The position numbers and the translations under genes are program-made. 64,000 bases of DNA from an uncultured Pelagibacteraceae bacterium (GTDB lineage: Bacteria; Pseudomonadota; Alphaproteobacteria; Pelagibacterales; Pelagibacteraceae). Below are positions 25,388 to 33,089 of this stretch, one piece after another. Positions within the stretch are counted from its first letter, which is position 1; each line of letters begins with the position of its first letter. The stretch covers positions 17,652 to 81,651 of the forward strand of contig CABYOT010000005.1 in NCBI GenBank assembly GCA_902520695.1. The letters run 5' to 3'. The notes below the pieces were generated by a model. That model saw only the letters and a program-made list of their open reading frames with translations, ran no database searches and was not told the origin of the DNA.

Positions 25388-25894
25388 TTATTTATTACAA
25401 ATACCTATAGACTCTGGTCCACAAATTTCTCCCATTGTCCAAGTAGCTCCAATTAAATTCGCACCATCGAAATTTGCATTTAAAATATTTGATGACGTAA
25501 AGTTTGCCTCCATTAGATTGGAATTCTGAAAATTTGCATCTATGAGGGTAGAACCTGTAAAATCAACTCTTGTTAAGTTAGCACTTGTAAAATTTGATTG
25601 CTCAAAATTTCCACCACCTAAATTTGACTCGTATAAATTAGCTCGTATGAAAGATGACTCTGAAAAAGTTCCAAATGTTAAATCTGAATTCATCATTATA
25701 CTTTTATCAAAATTTACTTGAATAAAACTAGCAAATGAGAGATTAGAGTTAGGAAGAAAGGTTCCTTGTAAATCCTGACCATCTGAAAATTTACATTTAG
25801 AATAGTCTACTCCATCAGCTATTGGATCATCACATCCAGCATTTGCATTACTAGAAAGTATTAGAAAAAATATAATAAAAAAAAGTTTTTTCAT
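25388..25894 (-). CDS. Secreted pentapeptide-repeat protein
   Basis: A 168-residue protein with an N-terminal signal peptide (KKLFFIIFFLILSSNANA, cleavage before GCDDP) followed by about 20 tandem five-residue repeats of the A(N/D)(L/F)xx type from about residue 45 to 150, such as SFIRANLYESNL and TLIDANFQNSNL. It should fold as a right-handed quadrilateral beta helix in the periplasm. Cysteines near both ends (20, 35 and the final CGPESIGIC) could form disulfides. The start overlaps the AzlD stop (ATGA), placing it inside the transporter array. Its function is unknown. Confidence 0.85.
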   Translation of the reverse strand: MKKLFFIIFFLILSSNANAGCDDPIADGVDYSKCKFSDGQDLQGTFLPNSNLSFASFIQVNFDKSIMMNSDLTFGTFSESSFIRANLYESNLGGGNFEQSNFTSANLTRVDFTGSTLIDANFQNSNLMEANFTSSNILNANFDGANLIGATWTMGEICGPESIGICNK

Positions 25895-26217
25895 ACAGCA
25901 AAACTGTTTAATGTAGCTAAAATTATAGCAGATAATATGGTCGGATAAACTAAATTTCTTTTAGTGACATAAAAAATTAATATTGATAATAAAATGACAA
26001 TTATCCTTAAAATATAATGTACATCTGAAAGATCTCCAGATGGGAAAATTAACATTCTTGAGATTAAAGCTGCAAGAGTTGAATATGCTACACAATTAAA
26101 CCATTTATAAATTTTAGATGTCTCTCCTATCTTTTCTGAAGTTAAAGCACCAAGAAATCTTGAAATATAAGTTGCAAGAGAAGTTACTAAAATTGCTAAA
26201 ACAATATTAGCTGTCAT
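25891..26217 (-). CDS. azlD: AzlD family branched-chain amino acid exporter small subunit
   Basis: A 108-residue membrane protein with about four hydrophobic segments, the normal AzlD size. LATYISRFLGALT near the N terminus and FNCVAYSTLAALISRML match AzlD. With AzlC it exports branched-chain amino acids or their analogues. It overlaps AzlC by eleven bases and the pentapeptide gene by four. Confidence 0.82.
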   Translation of the reverse strand: MTANIVLAILVTSLATYISRFLGALTSEKIGETSKIYKWFNCVAYSTLAALISRMLIFPSGDLSDVHYILRIIVILLSILIFYVTKRNLVYPTILSAIILATLNSFAV

Positions 26218-26911
26218 AAACTTCTCCTATAAAGTAAGCAATTGAACCAGCTACCAACCCACCAAGTAAAACACTCCATTCTGGTGAAAAAAAATAAAAA
26301 ATTGGACCTAAAAAAGCACCCAGAATAATTGCAGAGGAAAGTTGTATAGTTTTCATAACTCCTATCATTGCACACATAAAATAAATTGGATTTACGATAG
26401 CAAGTCCAATTATCATATCTTTACTTAAATAGTCGGCAGCATAAAATCCTAATACTGTTGAAAAAATGGCAATCAGCCAAGTGGCTGTTCCTATACCAAT
26501 CCAAAAATCTATTCTATATTTCCTATCAATTTCCTCATAATTATTTTTTAAAATCAACCACGACGAAACAGCTACAAAGTGACAAGATATATAATATTTC
26601 CATCTTGGTTGGCTATCATGTTTAAGTAATGGCATTATTGAAACTGTCATTGGAAATAGTCTAGAATTTACCAACCATACTGCTAAAAAAATATTTACAA
26701 GTGATGCGCCAATTAGCATTGATTCTGCCATCACTAATGATCCTGGAAGAGCATAAGTTAAAAATGTTGAGAAAATACTTTCTTGTATATTAAACCCTAA
26801 ATTTTTTAATAAGGCACCTATAGCAATGAAACTAGCTCCTAATGCGATTGCTGGACTATCAAATTTTTTTGAACAGACTATTCCTTTGATAAAATATTTT
26901 AGGTTTATCAT
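26207..26911 (-). CDS. azlC: AzlC family branched-chain amino acid exporter large subunit
   Basis: A 234-residue polytopic membrane protein. ALGASFIAIGALLKNLGF, the TFLTYALPGSLVMAESML segment and the NSRLFPMTVSIMPLLK stretch follow the AzlC pattern (helix, then N-x-R-x-x-x-M-S). It forms a two-subunit exporter with AzlD. Its start shares one base with the stop of the upstream ABC ATPase, so import and export functions are co-translated. Confidence 0.85.
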   Translation of the reverse strand: MINLKYFIKGIVCSKKFDSPAIALGASFIAIGALLKNLGFNIQESIFSTFLTYALPGSLVMAESMLIGASLVNIFLAVWLVNSRLFPMTVSIMPLLKHDSQPRWKYYISCHFVAVSSWLILKNNYEEIDRKYRIDFWIGIGTATWLIAIFSTVLGFYAADYLSKDMIIGLAIVNPIYFMCAMIGVMKTIQLSSAIILGAFLGPIFYFFSPEWSVLLGGLVAGSIAYFIGEVYDS

Positions 26912-27696
26912 TAACCGCCTAAGAATAGACGGCCGACATCTGGATTATTTAAAAGATCATCTCCTTTACCTGCAATAGCTGTTTCTCCTGAAACTAAAAC
27001 ATAGCCAATATCAGCAAACTCTAAACCTTTTTTGGCATTCTGCTCAACTAATATAATTGTTTTTTTTTCATTTTTTTGAAGATCGTCTAAAATCTCAAAA
27101 ACCATTTGAATATATCTAGGCTCAAGCCCAATTGATGGTTCATCAACAAGTAAAATAGAAGGTTTCATTACTAGGGCTCGAGAAATTTCTAAAAGTCTTC
27201 TTTCTCCACCCGATAATACTTTTGCAGGTTGATTTCTTCTGTTTCTTAATCTTTCATATTTTTGAAGAACTCTCTCTGCTTCTTCAAAAGACTCTTCCGT
27301 TTTATCTTTAATGTATCCACCCATTAAAAGATTTTCCTCTACAGTCATATCTGGAAAAACCGAATTATCTTGTAGAATATACGCTATGCCCTCAGATTTT
27401 AGTTTTTCTGCGGGACTGAGGTTAGTTATTTCTTTTCCATCAATTTCTATTTTTCCTGAAAAGATATTTGTAAAACCATATATTGAATGAAGTATAGTTG
27501 ATTTTCCTGCACCATTTGGACCAATCAAACAAAGAGATTGTGCTTTACTTACAAATAAATCAAAATTGTGTAGTATTTCCATCTTACCATAACCAGCTGA
27601 TAAACCTTTGATAGTTAGGTGAACATTTTCAGATGATAGTTTTTTTAAATCCTCTGCTACAGGAGCTTTACCAAGAACTTCGTATTGATTTGCCAT
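26911..27696 (-). CDS. livF: ABC transporter ATP-binding protein, LivF type
   Basis: A 261-residue ABC ATPase with Walker A GPNGAGKS, signature LSGGERRL, Walker B ILLVDEPSIG and the LivF-type LVEQN switch. An N-terminal extension of about 25 residues precedes the first strand. The C terminus NNPDVGRLFLGG is LivF-like. It belongs to the second complete branched-chain-type importer, overlapping the LivG-type gene by one base. It differs from the LivF at 22184 in the signature motif and in the extension, so the two sets are diverged paralogues rather than a recent duplication. Confidence 0.92.
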   Translation of the reverse strand: MANQYEVLGKAPVAEDLKKLSSENVHLTIKGLSAGYGKMEILHNFDLFVSKAQSLCLIGPNGAGKSTILHSIYGFTNIFSGKIEIDGKEITNLSPAEKLKSEGIAYILQDNSVFPDMTVEENLLMGGYIKDKTEESFEEAERVLQKYERLRNRRNQPAKVLSGGERRLLEISRALVMKPSILLVDEPSIGLEPRYIQMVFEILDDLQKNEKKTIILVEQNAKKGLEFADIGYVLVSGETAIAGKGDDLLNNPDVGRLFLGG

Positions 27697-28436
27697 TATT
27701 GAGCTCCTAAATAAGCGTCAATCACACGCTTATCATTTTTAATTTCATCAGGTGTTCCATTTGCAAGCATTTTTCCATGCGCAAGACAAAAGATACTTTC
27801 AGCTAATTGCATTATTACTCTCATATTATGTTCAATAACAAGTAGAGTAATTCCAAAATCTTGATTTACTTTTATCAATCTATCAATGATTCCATTTATT
27901 AATGTAGGATTGATACCTGCAGTTGGTTCGTCCAGTAATAACATCTCAGGCTCATTCATTAATGCCATTGCTAATTCTAATAATTTCTGCTGACCAAATG
28001 ATAAATCTCCAGCTCTTAATTTTCTTTTTTGGTATAATCCAACAAAATTTAATAAATTTTCAGCTTTTTCTGTAAGGTTTTGTGGTATTTGGGAAAATAT
28101 AGAAACTAAACTTTCATCGCTTGCTTTGTGACTTATAAGCATATTGTCTACGCAATTCAATTTTCCATAAATTCTTGTTTGCTGGAAAGTTCTAAGCAAA
28201 CCAAGTTTAGCTATTACTGGAACTGGTAATTCAGATACTTCTTTACCATTAAATTTAATTGATCCTTGGTCAATAGGATACGTTCCAACTATAGAATTAA
28301 ACAATGTAGTTTTTCCAGATCCATTTGGCCCAATTAAACCTACGATTTTTCCTTTTTCAACTGACATAGATATATCAACATTGGCTTTAACCCCACCAAA
28401 TGACTTACTGACATTGCTTACCTCTAAAATACTCAT
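27696..28436 (-). CDS. livG: ABC transporter ATP-binding protein, LivG type
   Basis: A 246-residue ABC ATPase with Walker A GPNGSGKT, the LivG-style signature LSFGQQKL, Walker B MLLLDEPTAG and switch His in VIEHNM. The C terminus KRVIDAYLGAQ is characteristic. It overlaps the upstream LivM-type gene by four bases and the downstream LivF-type gene by one, and forms the ATPase pair of the second importer. Confidence 0.92.
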   Translation of the reverse strand: MSILEVSNVSKSFGGVKANVDISMSVEKGKIVGLIGPNGSGKTTLFNSIVGTYPIDQGSIKFNGKEVSELPVPVIAKLGLLRTFQQTRIYGKLNCVDNMLISHKASDESLVSIFSQIPQNLTEKAENLLNFVGLYQKRKLRAGDLSFGQQKLLELAMALMNEPEMLLLDEPTAGINPTLINGIIDRLIKVNQDFGITLLVIEHNMRVIMQLAESIFCLAHGKMLANGTPDEIKNDKRVIDAYLGAQ

Positions 28437-29482
28437 TTAAGTGTAACCTGTGCTTTCCGATCTGCTTCATCTACAACTTCACCAAATCGCTCTGGATATT
28501 TTTCTCTCAACCAACCCATAATCCCCTCTGGGAAATAAATTACAATTACAACAATCAAAACTCCAAGAGCAACATATTGCCAACCTAAGAAAAAAGTCCA
28601 GAAACCTTCTTTAAATATATGAAACAATGTTGCTCCAATTACTGGTCCCCACAAGGTTCCTTTTCCTCCTAGTATAGCCATCAAGACCATGAATACTCCC
28701 ATTTCTCTTCCATCAAATGCAACGTCGGTTGAGTCTATATATCCAACTAGTCCGCCCATAATACCTCCGGCCAATCCACAGAAAAACGCAGAAATCATCC
28801 AACCAATAATTTTATATTTCATTGTTTGAATGCCCATCGCTTCAGCCTTATCTTCGTTATCTCTAATTGCATTAAGAACAAGTTTAAATCTTGTTGAGTA
28901 AATTGCTTTAACTGCAAGAAACGTGAATACCAAAACTACAAAACTGCAAAAATAGAAAAACTCACCTCTTGCTTCTAATCTATCGACATTAGGAAATGGA
29001 GGTGTTGTAAAACCTTGTCCTGCTCCAATGATTTCTATTCCACCAGAAATTTCTCCAGCTGCAACCCCTAAACCCAATGTACAAATTGCAAAATAATGTC
29101 CTCTTAAACCTAAAATCGAATATCCAATTAAACCAGCTATAATAGCTGGCACTACTGCTGCAACTGCCAAACCAACTGCAAACCCTTGAAAGAATTGAGC
29201 GGGAGTATGAACAAAAGTTTTTTCTCCACCACCCTCAGTCCACTCTCCTAGAGGAAAAAACATTCCAACTTGAACTGAGGCACATAAATACATTCCCAGT
29301 CCATAAAACAAAATATTTCCAAAAGTATTATAACCCATTTCACCACCTTGGACGTTCCAAGTAATAGCTAGAATTATTAATATACAAAGGATTGATAATT
29401 GAACTTTAAATGCTGGAAAAATAAAAGGGGCTGCAATACCAAATATTAAAATAGCACCATATAAAATAATATTTTTGTTCAT
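28433..29482 (-). CDS. livM: ABC transporter permease, LivM type
   Basis: A 349-residue permease of normal LivM length. Typical parts are AITWNVQGGEMGYNTFGN, ILGLRGHYFAICTLGLG, the cytoplasmic loop VLNAIRDNEDKAEAMGIQ and ILGGKGTLWGPVIGA. The C-terminal tail of about 25 residues (REKYPERFGEVVDEADRKAQ) is hydrophilic and cytoplasmic. It overlaps both neighbours by one to four bases. Confidence 0.92.
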   Translation of the reverse strand: MNKNIILYGAILIFGIAAPFIFPAFKVQLSILCILIILAITWNVQGGEMGYNTFGNILFYGLGMYLCASVQVGMFFPLGEWTEGGGEKTFVHTPAQFFQGFAVGLAVAAVVPAIIAGLIGYSILGLRGHYFAICTLGLGVAAGEISGGIEIIGAGQGFTTPPFPNVDRLEARGEFFYFCSFVVLVFTFLAVKAIYSTRFKLVLNAIRDNEDKAEAMGIQTMKYKIIGWMISAFFCGLAGGIMGGLVGYIDSTDVAFDGREMGVFMVLMAILGGKGTLWGPVIGATLFHIFKEGFWTFFLGWQYVALGVLIVVIVIYFPEGIMGWLREKYPERFGEVVDEADRKAQVTLK

Positions 29483-30375
29483 TATTTTAAATATTCTCTT
29501 TTTCTTGAAAGTTTAAATCTTCTATAAACAAGTATTAAAACTAATAGTAAAAATACTGATCCAATTCTAAATTCTGTTCCTAAAATGTAATCTGCAAACT
29601 CCTCAAATACTCCTAAACCCATACCTGACATTGCAACACCAGGTAAATTTCCAAGTCCAGCAACAATTACAATCATAAAAGATCTAATTGTGTAAGGTAA
29701 GCCCATATAAGGGTGTATAGTAAATGTAATAGAAATAAGTGCTCCAGCTACTCCACAAAGAGCAGCATTTATTCCAAAAGTTGCCGCATAAACTTTTTCA
29801 GTGTCTACGCCTAATATTTTTGCGGCTCTAGCATTTTGAGCTGTAGCTCTAATAGCCCTTCCAAGCTTAGATTTTTTCATATAAATCACAAGCCCGATAG
29901 CAAACACAATACTTATAAATGCTGAAAAAATCTTTGAGTTTGGCAATGTAACAGAGTTATCAAACAGCATTGTTGTACCATATCCTGAGTTTGCAAGGAC
30001 GACATCTGCACCAAATGCAAAATTCATTAATTGCATAAATAAAATGCTTATTCCAAACGTCGCTAAAATCGAAATGAATAGATCTCTATCAACAACTTTA
30101 TTAATAACTAATTTGTAAATAATAACTCCAACAAAATACATTATTATTGGCGAAACTATTACTCCCCATGCGGGATGAATTCCATACAGATACATAAAGT
30201 ATGCAATGTATCCTCCTAATATAACTAAATCACCTTGAGCAATGTTAATAATATTCATAACTCCCCACTGGAGAGCCATTCCGTAGGCGATTAAAGCAAA
30301 TAAAATTCCAAGTAACAAACCATCTAGCACAGCTTGTAAAGTTAACATCGGAACTTGGAAAATTAAAAAATCCAT
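29482..30375 (-). CDS. livH: ABC transporter permease, LivH type
   Basis: A 297-residue permease with the LivH start QAVLDGLLLGILFALIAYGM followed by VMNIINIAQGDLVILGGY, the cytoplasmic loop GRAIRATAQNARAAKILGVD and VAGLGNLPGVAMSGMGLG. It is the first membrane gene after the binding protein and is separated from it by a hairpin terminator, so its expression is expected to be a fraction of that of the binding protein. Confidence 0.92.
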   Translation of the reverse strand: MDFLIFQVPMLTLQAVLDGLLLGILFALIAYGMALQWGVMNIINIAQGDLVILGGYIAYFMYLYGIHPAWGVIVSPIIMYFVGVIIYKLVINKVVDRDLFISILATFGISILFMQLMNFAFGADVVLANSGYGTTMLFDNSVTLPNSKIFSAFISIVFAIGLVIYMKKSKLGRAIRATAQNARAAKILGVDTEKVYAATFGINAALCGVAGALISITFTIHPYMGLPYTIRSFMIVIVAGLGNLPGVAMSGMGLGVFEEFADYILGTEFRIGSVFLLLVLILVYRRFKLSRKREYLK

Positions 30376-30392
30376 AATTTCTAAATGCTATA

Positions 30393-30422
30393 TAAAAAAA
30401 AGCCCCCTATTACTAGGGGGCT
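30393..30422 (-). terminator. Intra-operon hairpin terminator/attenuator
   Basis: On the minus strand AGCCCCCTA pairs perfectly with TAGGGGGCT around a four-base loop and is followed by a run of T. It lies between the binding-protein stop and the LivH-type start. Partial readthrough would give much binding-protein mRNA and less transporter mRNA. The alternative is full termination with a separate permease promoter, for which there is little room. Confidence 0.9.
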
Positions 30423-30436
30423 AACATTATTTTTAA

Positions 30437-31675
30437 TTATCTTTCAGACCACTTAGGAATTGGGTGAATTAATTCTGCTGAAGCCCATTTTAATGGAGCT
30501 ACAACTTTATTTTCACATTTTCCTGCATCGTCACACATAACTTGGAACAATACCATTGGTTTGTCAACATTTTGACCACCTTCTGCAAATTTGATATTTC
30601 CATAGAATGTTTGCATATTAGTATCAGCAAGTGCATCTCTTACTTTCTTTTGATCAAAAGAATTTGCTCTTTCAAATGCATCTTTGAAAACCAATAAAGC
30701 TGCTGATGACTCTGCTGATTGATATGGCGGATCATAACCAAATAATTTTTCAAAGTCTGCAGCGTATGTCATGCCATCTTTGAAGAAATCATCTTTATAA
30801 GTTAATGTTTTATGCCATTGAGATGCACATAAAGCGTACTGTGAGTTCTTACCATGTTGCTTAGATAATTTAGCAGCATCACAGTGTGTCATTGCTAACA
30901 TTGGAACGTCAACTTTCATTTCAGCAATTTGTCTAATAGCTGTTAATGCACCTTTTGTGTGTCCAGATACAACTAAAACATCTGGTTTAACAGCTTTAAC
31001 TTTTGCTAAAGTTGCAGCCATGTCGTTTAGCTCTTTTGGAAGTTTATCATCGATTATAATTTTAGATCCAGTTCTCTCTGCAGCATCTAAAATACCTAAT
31101 CTAACGTCTTGTGAGAATGCATCTTGCTCAAAAGCTTGTGCTATTCTTACGCCTTTTCCACCGTTTAACTCCACAGCTGTTTCAATCGCAACATCTAAAT
31201 ATAAGTTCGCTGGAGCAAGCACTGCGAATAAGTATTTATAACCTTTTGTAAACAAAGATCTTGATGCACCATTAGCTTCAACCATTGGAACACCATATTT
31301 CTCTGTTACAGGTGCAATTGCTTTAGTTAATCCTGAACTGTAAGGTCCAAGCATAAACTCAACACCATCTTGTGAAATTAATCTTTCTGCAAGTTGCGCT
31401 GCTCTTTTAGGATTTGACTCATCATCATAATAGATAATATCAAACTTATAAGTTTTTCCTCCAACTTTAATACCACCCATGTCGTTAATTCTATCAACGG
31501 CCATATTATAACCATTTTGAGTATGAACTCCATTAGATGAATATTTTCCAGTTAAAGAAATTGCAGCACCTAAAATAATTTTATCTCCAACAACTTTTGC
31601 TAAAGAAACAACTGAAGTTGAGAATAAAATTGCTATTGCAGAAACAAATGTAATTATAATGTTTTTAATTTTCAT
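30437..31675 (-). CDS. Branched-chain amino acid-type ABC transporter substrate-binding protein
   Basis: A 412-residue periplasmic binding protein (Peripla_BP_6 type) with a signal peptide over about residues 1-27 (IIITFVSAIAILFSTSVVSLA). The mature part starts VVGDKIILGAAISLTGKYSSNG, followed by DIIYYDDESNPKRAAQLAERLI and MLGPYSSGLTKAIAP, classic for LivK/amide-binding relatives. It is the first gene of the second importer set and has a good Shine-Dalgarno sequence. The ligand could be an amide, an amino acid or an aromatic acid. Confidence 0.92.
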   Translation of the reverse strand: MKIKNIIITFVSAIAILFSTSVVSLAKVVGDKIILGAAISLTGKYSSNGVHTQNGYNMAVDRINDMGGIKVGGKTYKFDIIYYDDESNPKRAAQLAERLISQDGVEFMLGPYSSGLTKAIAPVTEKYGVPMVEANGASRSLFTKGYKYLFAVLAPANLYLDVAIETAVELNGGKGVRIAQAFEQDAFSQDVRLGILDAAERTGSKIIIDDKLPKELNDMAATLAKVKAVKPDVLVVSGHTKGALTAIRQIAEMKVDVPMLAMTHCDAAKLSKQHGKNSQYALCASQWHKTLTYKDDFFKDGMTYAADFEKLFGYDPPYQSAESSAALLVFKDAFERANSFDQKKVRDALADTNMQTFYGNIKFAEGGQNVDKPMVLFQVMCDDAGKCENKVVAPLKWASAELIHPIPKWSER

Positions 31676-31679
31676 TTAT

Positions 31680-31686
31680 CTCCTCT
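31680..31686 (-). promoter_or_regulatory. Strong Shine-Dalgarno sequence of the binding-protein gene
   Basis: On the minus strand AGAGGAG lies four bases before the ATG at 31675. It is one of few clear ribosome-binding sites in the window and supports high translation of the binding protein. Confidence 0.75.
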
Positions 31687-31770
31687 TTATTATTATTAAT
31701 TAATTAATTTAAACCTTATTAAACTAAGAAATTAATTTTTTTGCAAGTAACAGTAGTATCGCATTAACAG

Positions 31771-32385
31771 CTAATATTGTTGCATAAATGCAATTATTGT
31801 TGCAATTACAATTAAAACGCACGCAGAAATTGTGTTTATAATCTTTGCGTTAGTTTTAACCCATGTAATCATTTTATTTGCTAGAATGGCGTAACCGATT
31901 AAAGACAAAAAATCTAAAATTACATATGTTGTTATTAAAATAATAAATTGAGCAACATAATTAGAGTTAAAATCTATAAATTGTGGAAAAATAAACGGAA
32001 AAAACATCCAAGCTTTAGGGCTTGTCCCTGCAACTAAAAAACCATCTTTATAAAAAGATAAAAAAGTTTTTTCCGATTTTTTATCAGAGTTTATACTTTT
32101 TGGTCGAGATTTATAAATATCATAAGCAAGATATAGAATATAAATTATTCCTATCCACTTAATTGTATTAAGCAACCTAAGATTATCCGAAATAAATGAG
32201 CCAATAACAAATATAACGAGAGTTGCTTGAATAATATTTGCAGTAACATCTCCTAATGCTGTCCACACACATTTCTTAACTCCATAATTCATTGAATATG
32301 AAATGATTACTATCCTTGGCGTTCCAGGAGTAATAAACATAAAGAGAATAATTTGTAGAAAAAGGAAATAGTTTAATGGGAGCAT
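31771..32385 (-). CDS. LysE/RhtB family amino acid exporter
   Basis: A 204-residue membrane protein with about six hydrophobic segments. The N terminus MLPLNYFLFLQIILFMFITPG and the later YGVKKCVWTALGDVTANIIQ fit the LysE/RhtB translocator family, with TPG followed by TPR where most members have TPGPN. It exports an amino acid or derivative, kind unknown. The start codon is directly preceded by one arm of a long inverted repeat (32386-32441) and has no Shine-Dalgarno sequence, so translation may be controlled by RNA structure. It lies about 95 bases upstream of the ABC array on the same strand. Confidence 0.85.
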   Translation of the reverse strand: MLPLNYFLFLQIILFMFITPGTPRIVIISYSMNYGVKKCVWTALGDVTANIIQATLVIFVIGSFISDNLRLLNTIKWIGIIYILYLAYDIYKSRPKSINSDKKSEKTFLSFYKDGFLVAGTSPKAWMFFPFIFPQFIDFNSNYVAQFIILITTYVILDFLSLIGYAILANKMITWVKTNAKIINTISACVLIVIATIIAFMQQY

Positions 32386-32441
32386 TTTAGGATAGTCCTA
32401 AAAAACCGGGAGCTAAAGATGGCTAGATAGGACTATCTAAA
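32386..32441 (-). promoter_or_regulatory. Long inverted repeat abutting a LysE start codon; candidate structured RNA
   Basis: GATAGTCCTA (32391-32400) pairs perfectly with TAGGACTATC (32428-32437), and the stem is extended by TTTA/TAAA with one bulged G, enclosing a 27-base loop. In the lysE transcript the 3' arm ends at the base before the ATG. The loop holds a possible inner AGC/GCT pairing. It is not followed by a T run on either strand, so it does not look like a terminator. No known riboswitch class was recognised. Confidence 0.5.
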
Positions 32442-32442
32442 A

Positions 32443-32455
32443 GTGATATTATCAC
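32443..32455. repeat. 13-base perfect palindrome, operator-like
   Basis: GTGATATTATCAC reads as GTGATA-T-TATCAC and lies one base beyond the longer inverted repeat, between divergent lysE and DUF2805 genes. The GTGA/TCAC half-sites five bases apart resemble a dimeric regulator site such as the CRP/FNR type, though the spacing is not that of the enterobacterial CRP site. Confidence 0.4.
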
Positions 32456-32505
32456 AGACACTAAAATTTGCATTAAAATTTATTTAGAGTTTTGCTGAAA
32501 AATCT

Positions 32506-32805
32506 ATGAAAAAAAGTCACAGGCCCACAACTAAAGTCAGAAACCCTGAGCCAAAACCAGGAAGTCCAGACTGGGTTATTTGGGCTGCTTGGGCTGACAG
32601 AATAACATTTGAGGAGATAGAAAAAAAAACAGGCAAAACTGAATCTGATGTAATTAAGATAATGAGAAGAAGTCTTAAACCTTCATCTTTTAGGTTATGG
32701 AGAAAAAGAGTAAATTCACAAAGTATTAAACATAGAAAAAAATTTGAATATTCAAGAAAACAAATAAGAGTAAAAATTAAAAAAAATGAAATTCTTAACT
32801 GGTAA
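32506..32805 (+). CDS. TIGR03643/DUF2805 family protein
   Basis: A 99-residue basic protein. The core WAAWADRITFEEIEKKTGKT, then ESDVIKIMRRSLKPSSFRLWRKRV, matches the small TIGR03643 (DUF2805) family found across marine bacteria. The middle part looks like a helix-turn-helix, and with the Lys/Arg-rich tail nucleic-acid binding is possible, but the function is not known. It is divergent from the LysE gene and followed 28 bases later by a glutaredoxin. Confidence 0.82.
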   Translation: MKKSHRPTTKVRNPEPKPGSPDWVIWAAWADRITFEEIEKKTGKTESDVIKIMRRSLKPSSFRLWRKRVNSQSIKHRKKFEYSRKQIRVKIKKNEILNW

Positions 32806-32833
32806 ATTATAAAAATATAATTATATCTTTAGT

Positions 32834-33088
32834 ATGAAAAATATTACCATGTATTCAGGCCCAATGTGTGCTTTTTGTGATGCAGCAAAAAGATTACTAA
32901 ATAGAAATAATCTTGAGTACAAAGTTATTGATGTCTCTACTGGACCAGAACTTAGGGATGAAATGATTAAAAAAGCTAATGGAAGGAGAACAATACCTCA
33001 AATTTTTTTTGATGATGATCATGTCGGTGGCTATCAAGAACTTAGAGAACTTGAAAAAAATGGTCAACTAGAAGCATCTTTAAAGTAA
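32834..33088 (+). CDS. grxC: Glutaredoxin 3 (GrxC type)
   Basis: An 84-residue glutaredoxin. The redox motif is Cys12-Ala-Phe-Cys15 instead of the usual CPYC, and the conserved cis-proline segment RRTIPQIFFDDDHVGGYQEL provides glutathione binding. It reduces disulfides and glutathionylated proteins in the cytoplasm. The CAFC active site may alter redox potential slightly. It ends two bases from the convergent DUF1479 gene. Confidence 0.92.
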   Translation: MKNITMYSGPMCAFCDAAKRLLNRNNLEYKVIDVSTGPELRDEMIKKANGRRTIPQIFFDDDHVGGYQELRELEKNGQLEASLK

Positions 33089-33089
33089 A

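Noticed and set aside
32386..32441. SAM-II/SAM-V-type riboswitch for the inverted repeat, prompted by a GCTAAA string in the loop
   Set aside because: The other conserved SAM-II/V elements are not seen and the downstream gene is an exporter, not methionine metabolism, so no class is assigned.
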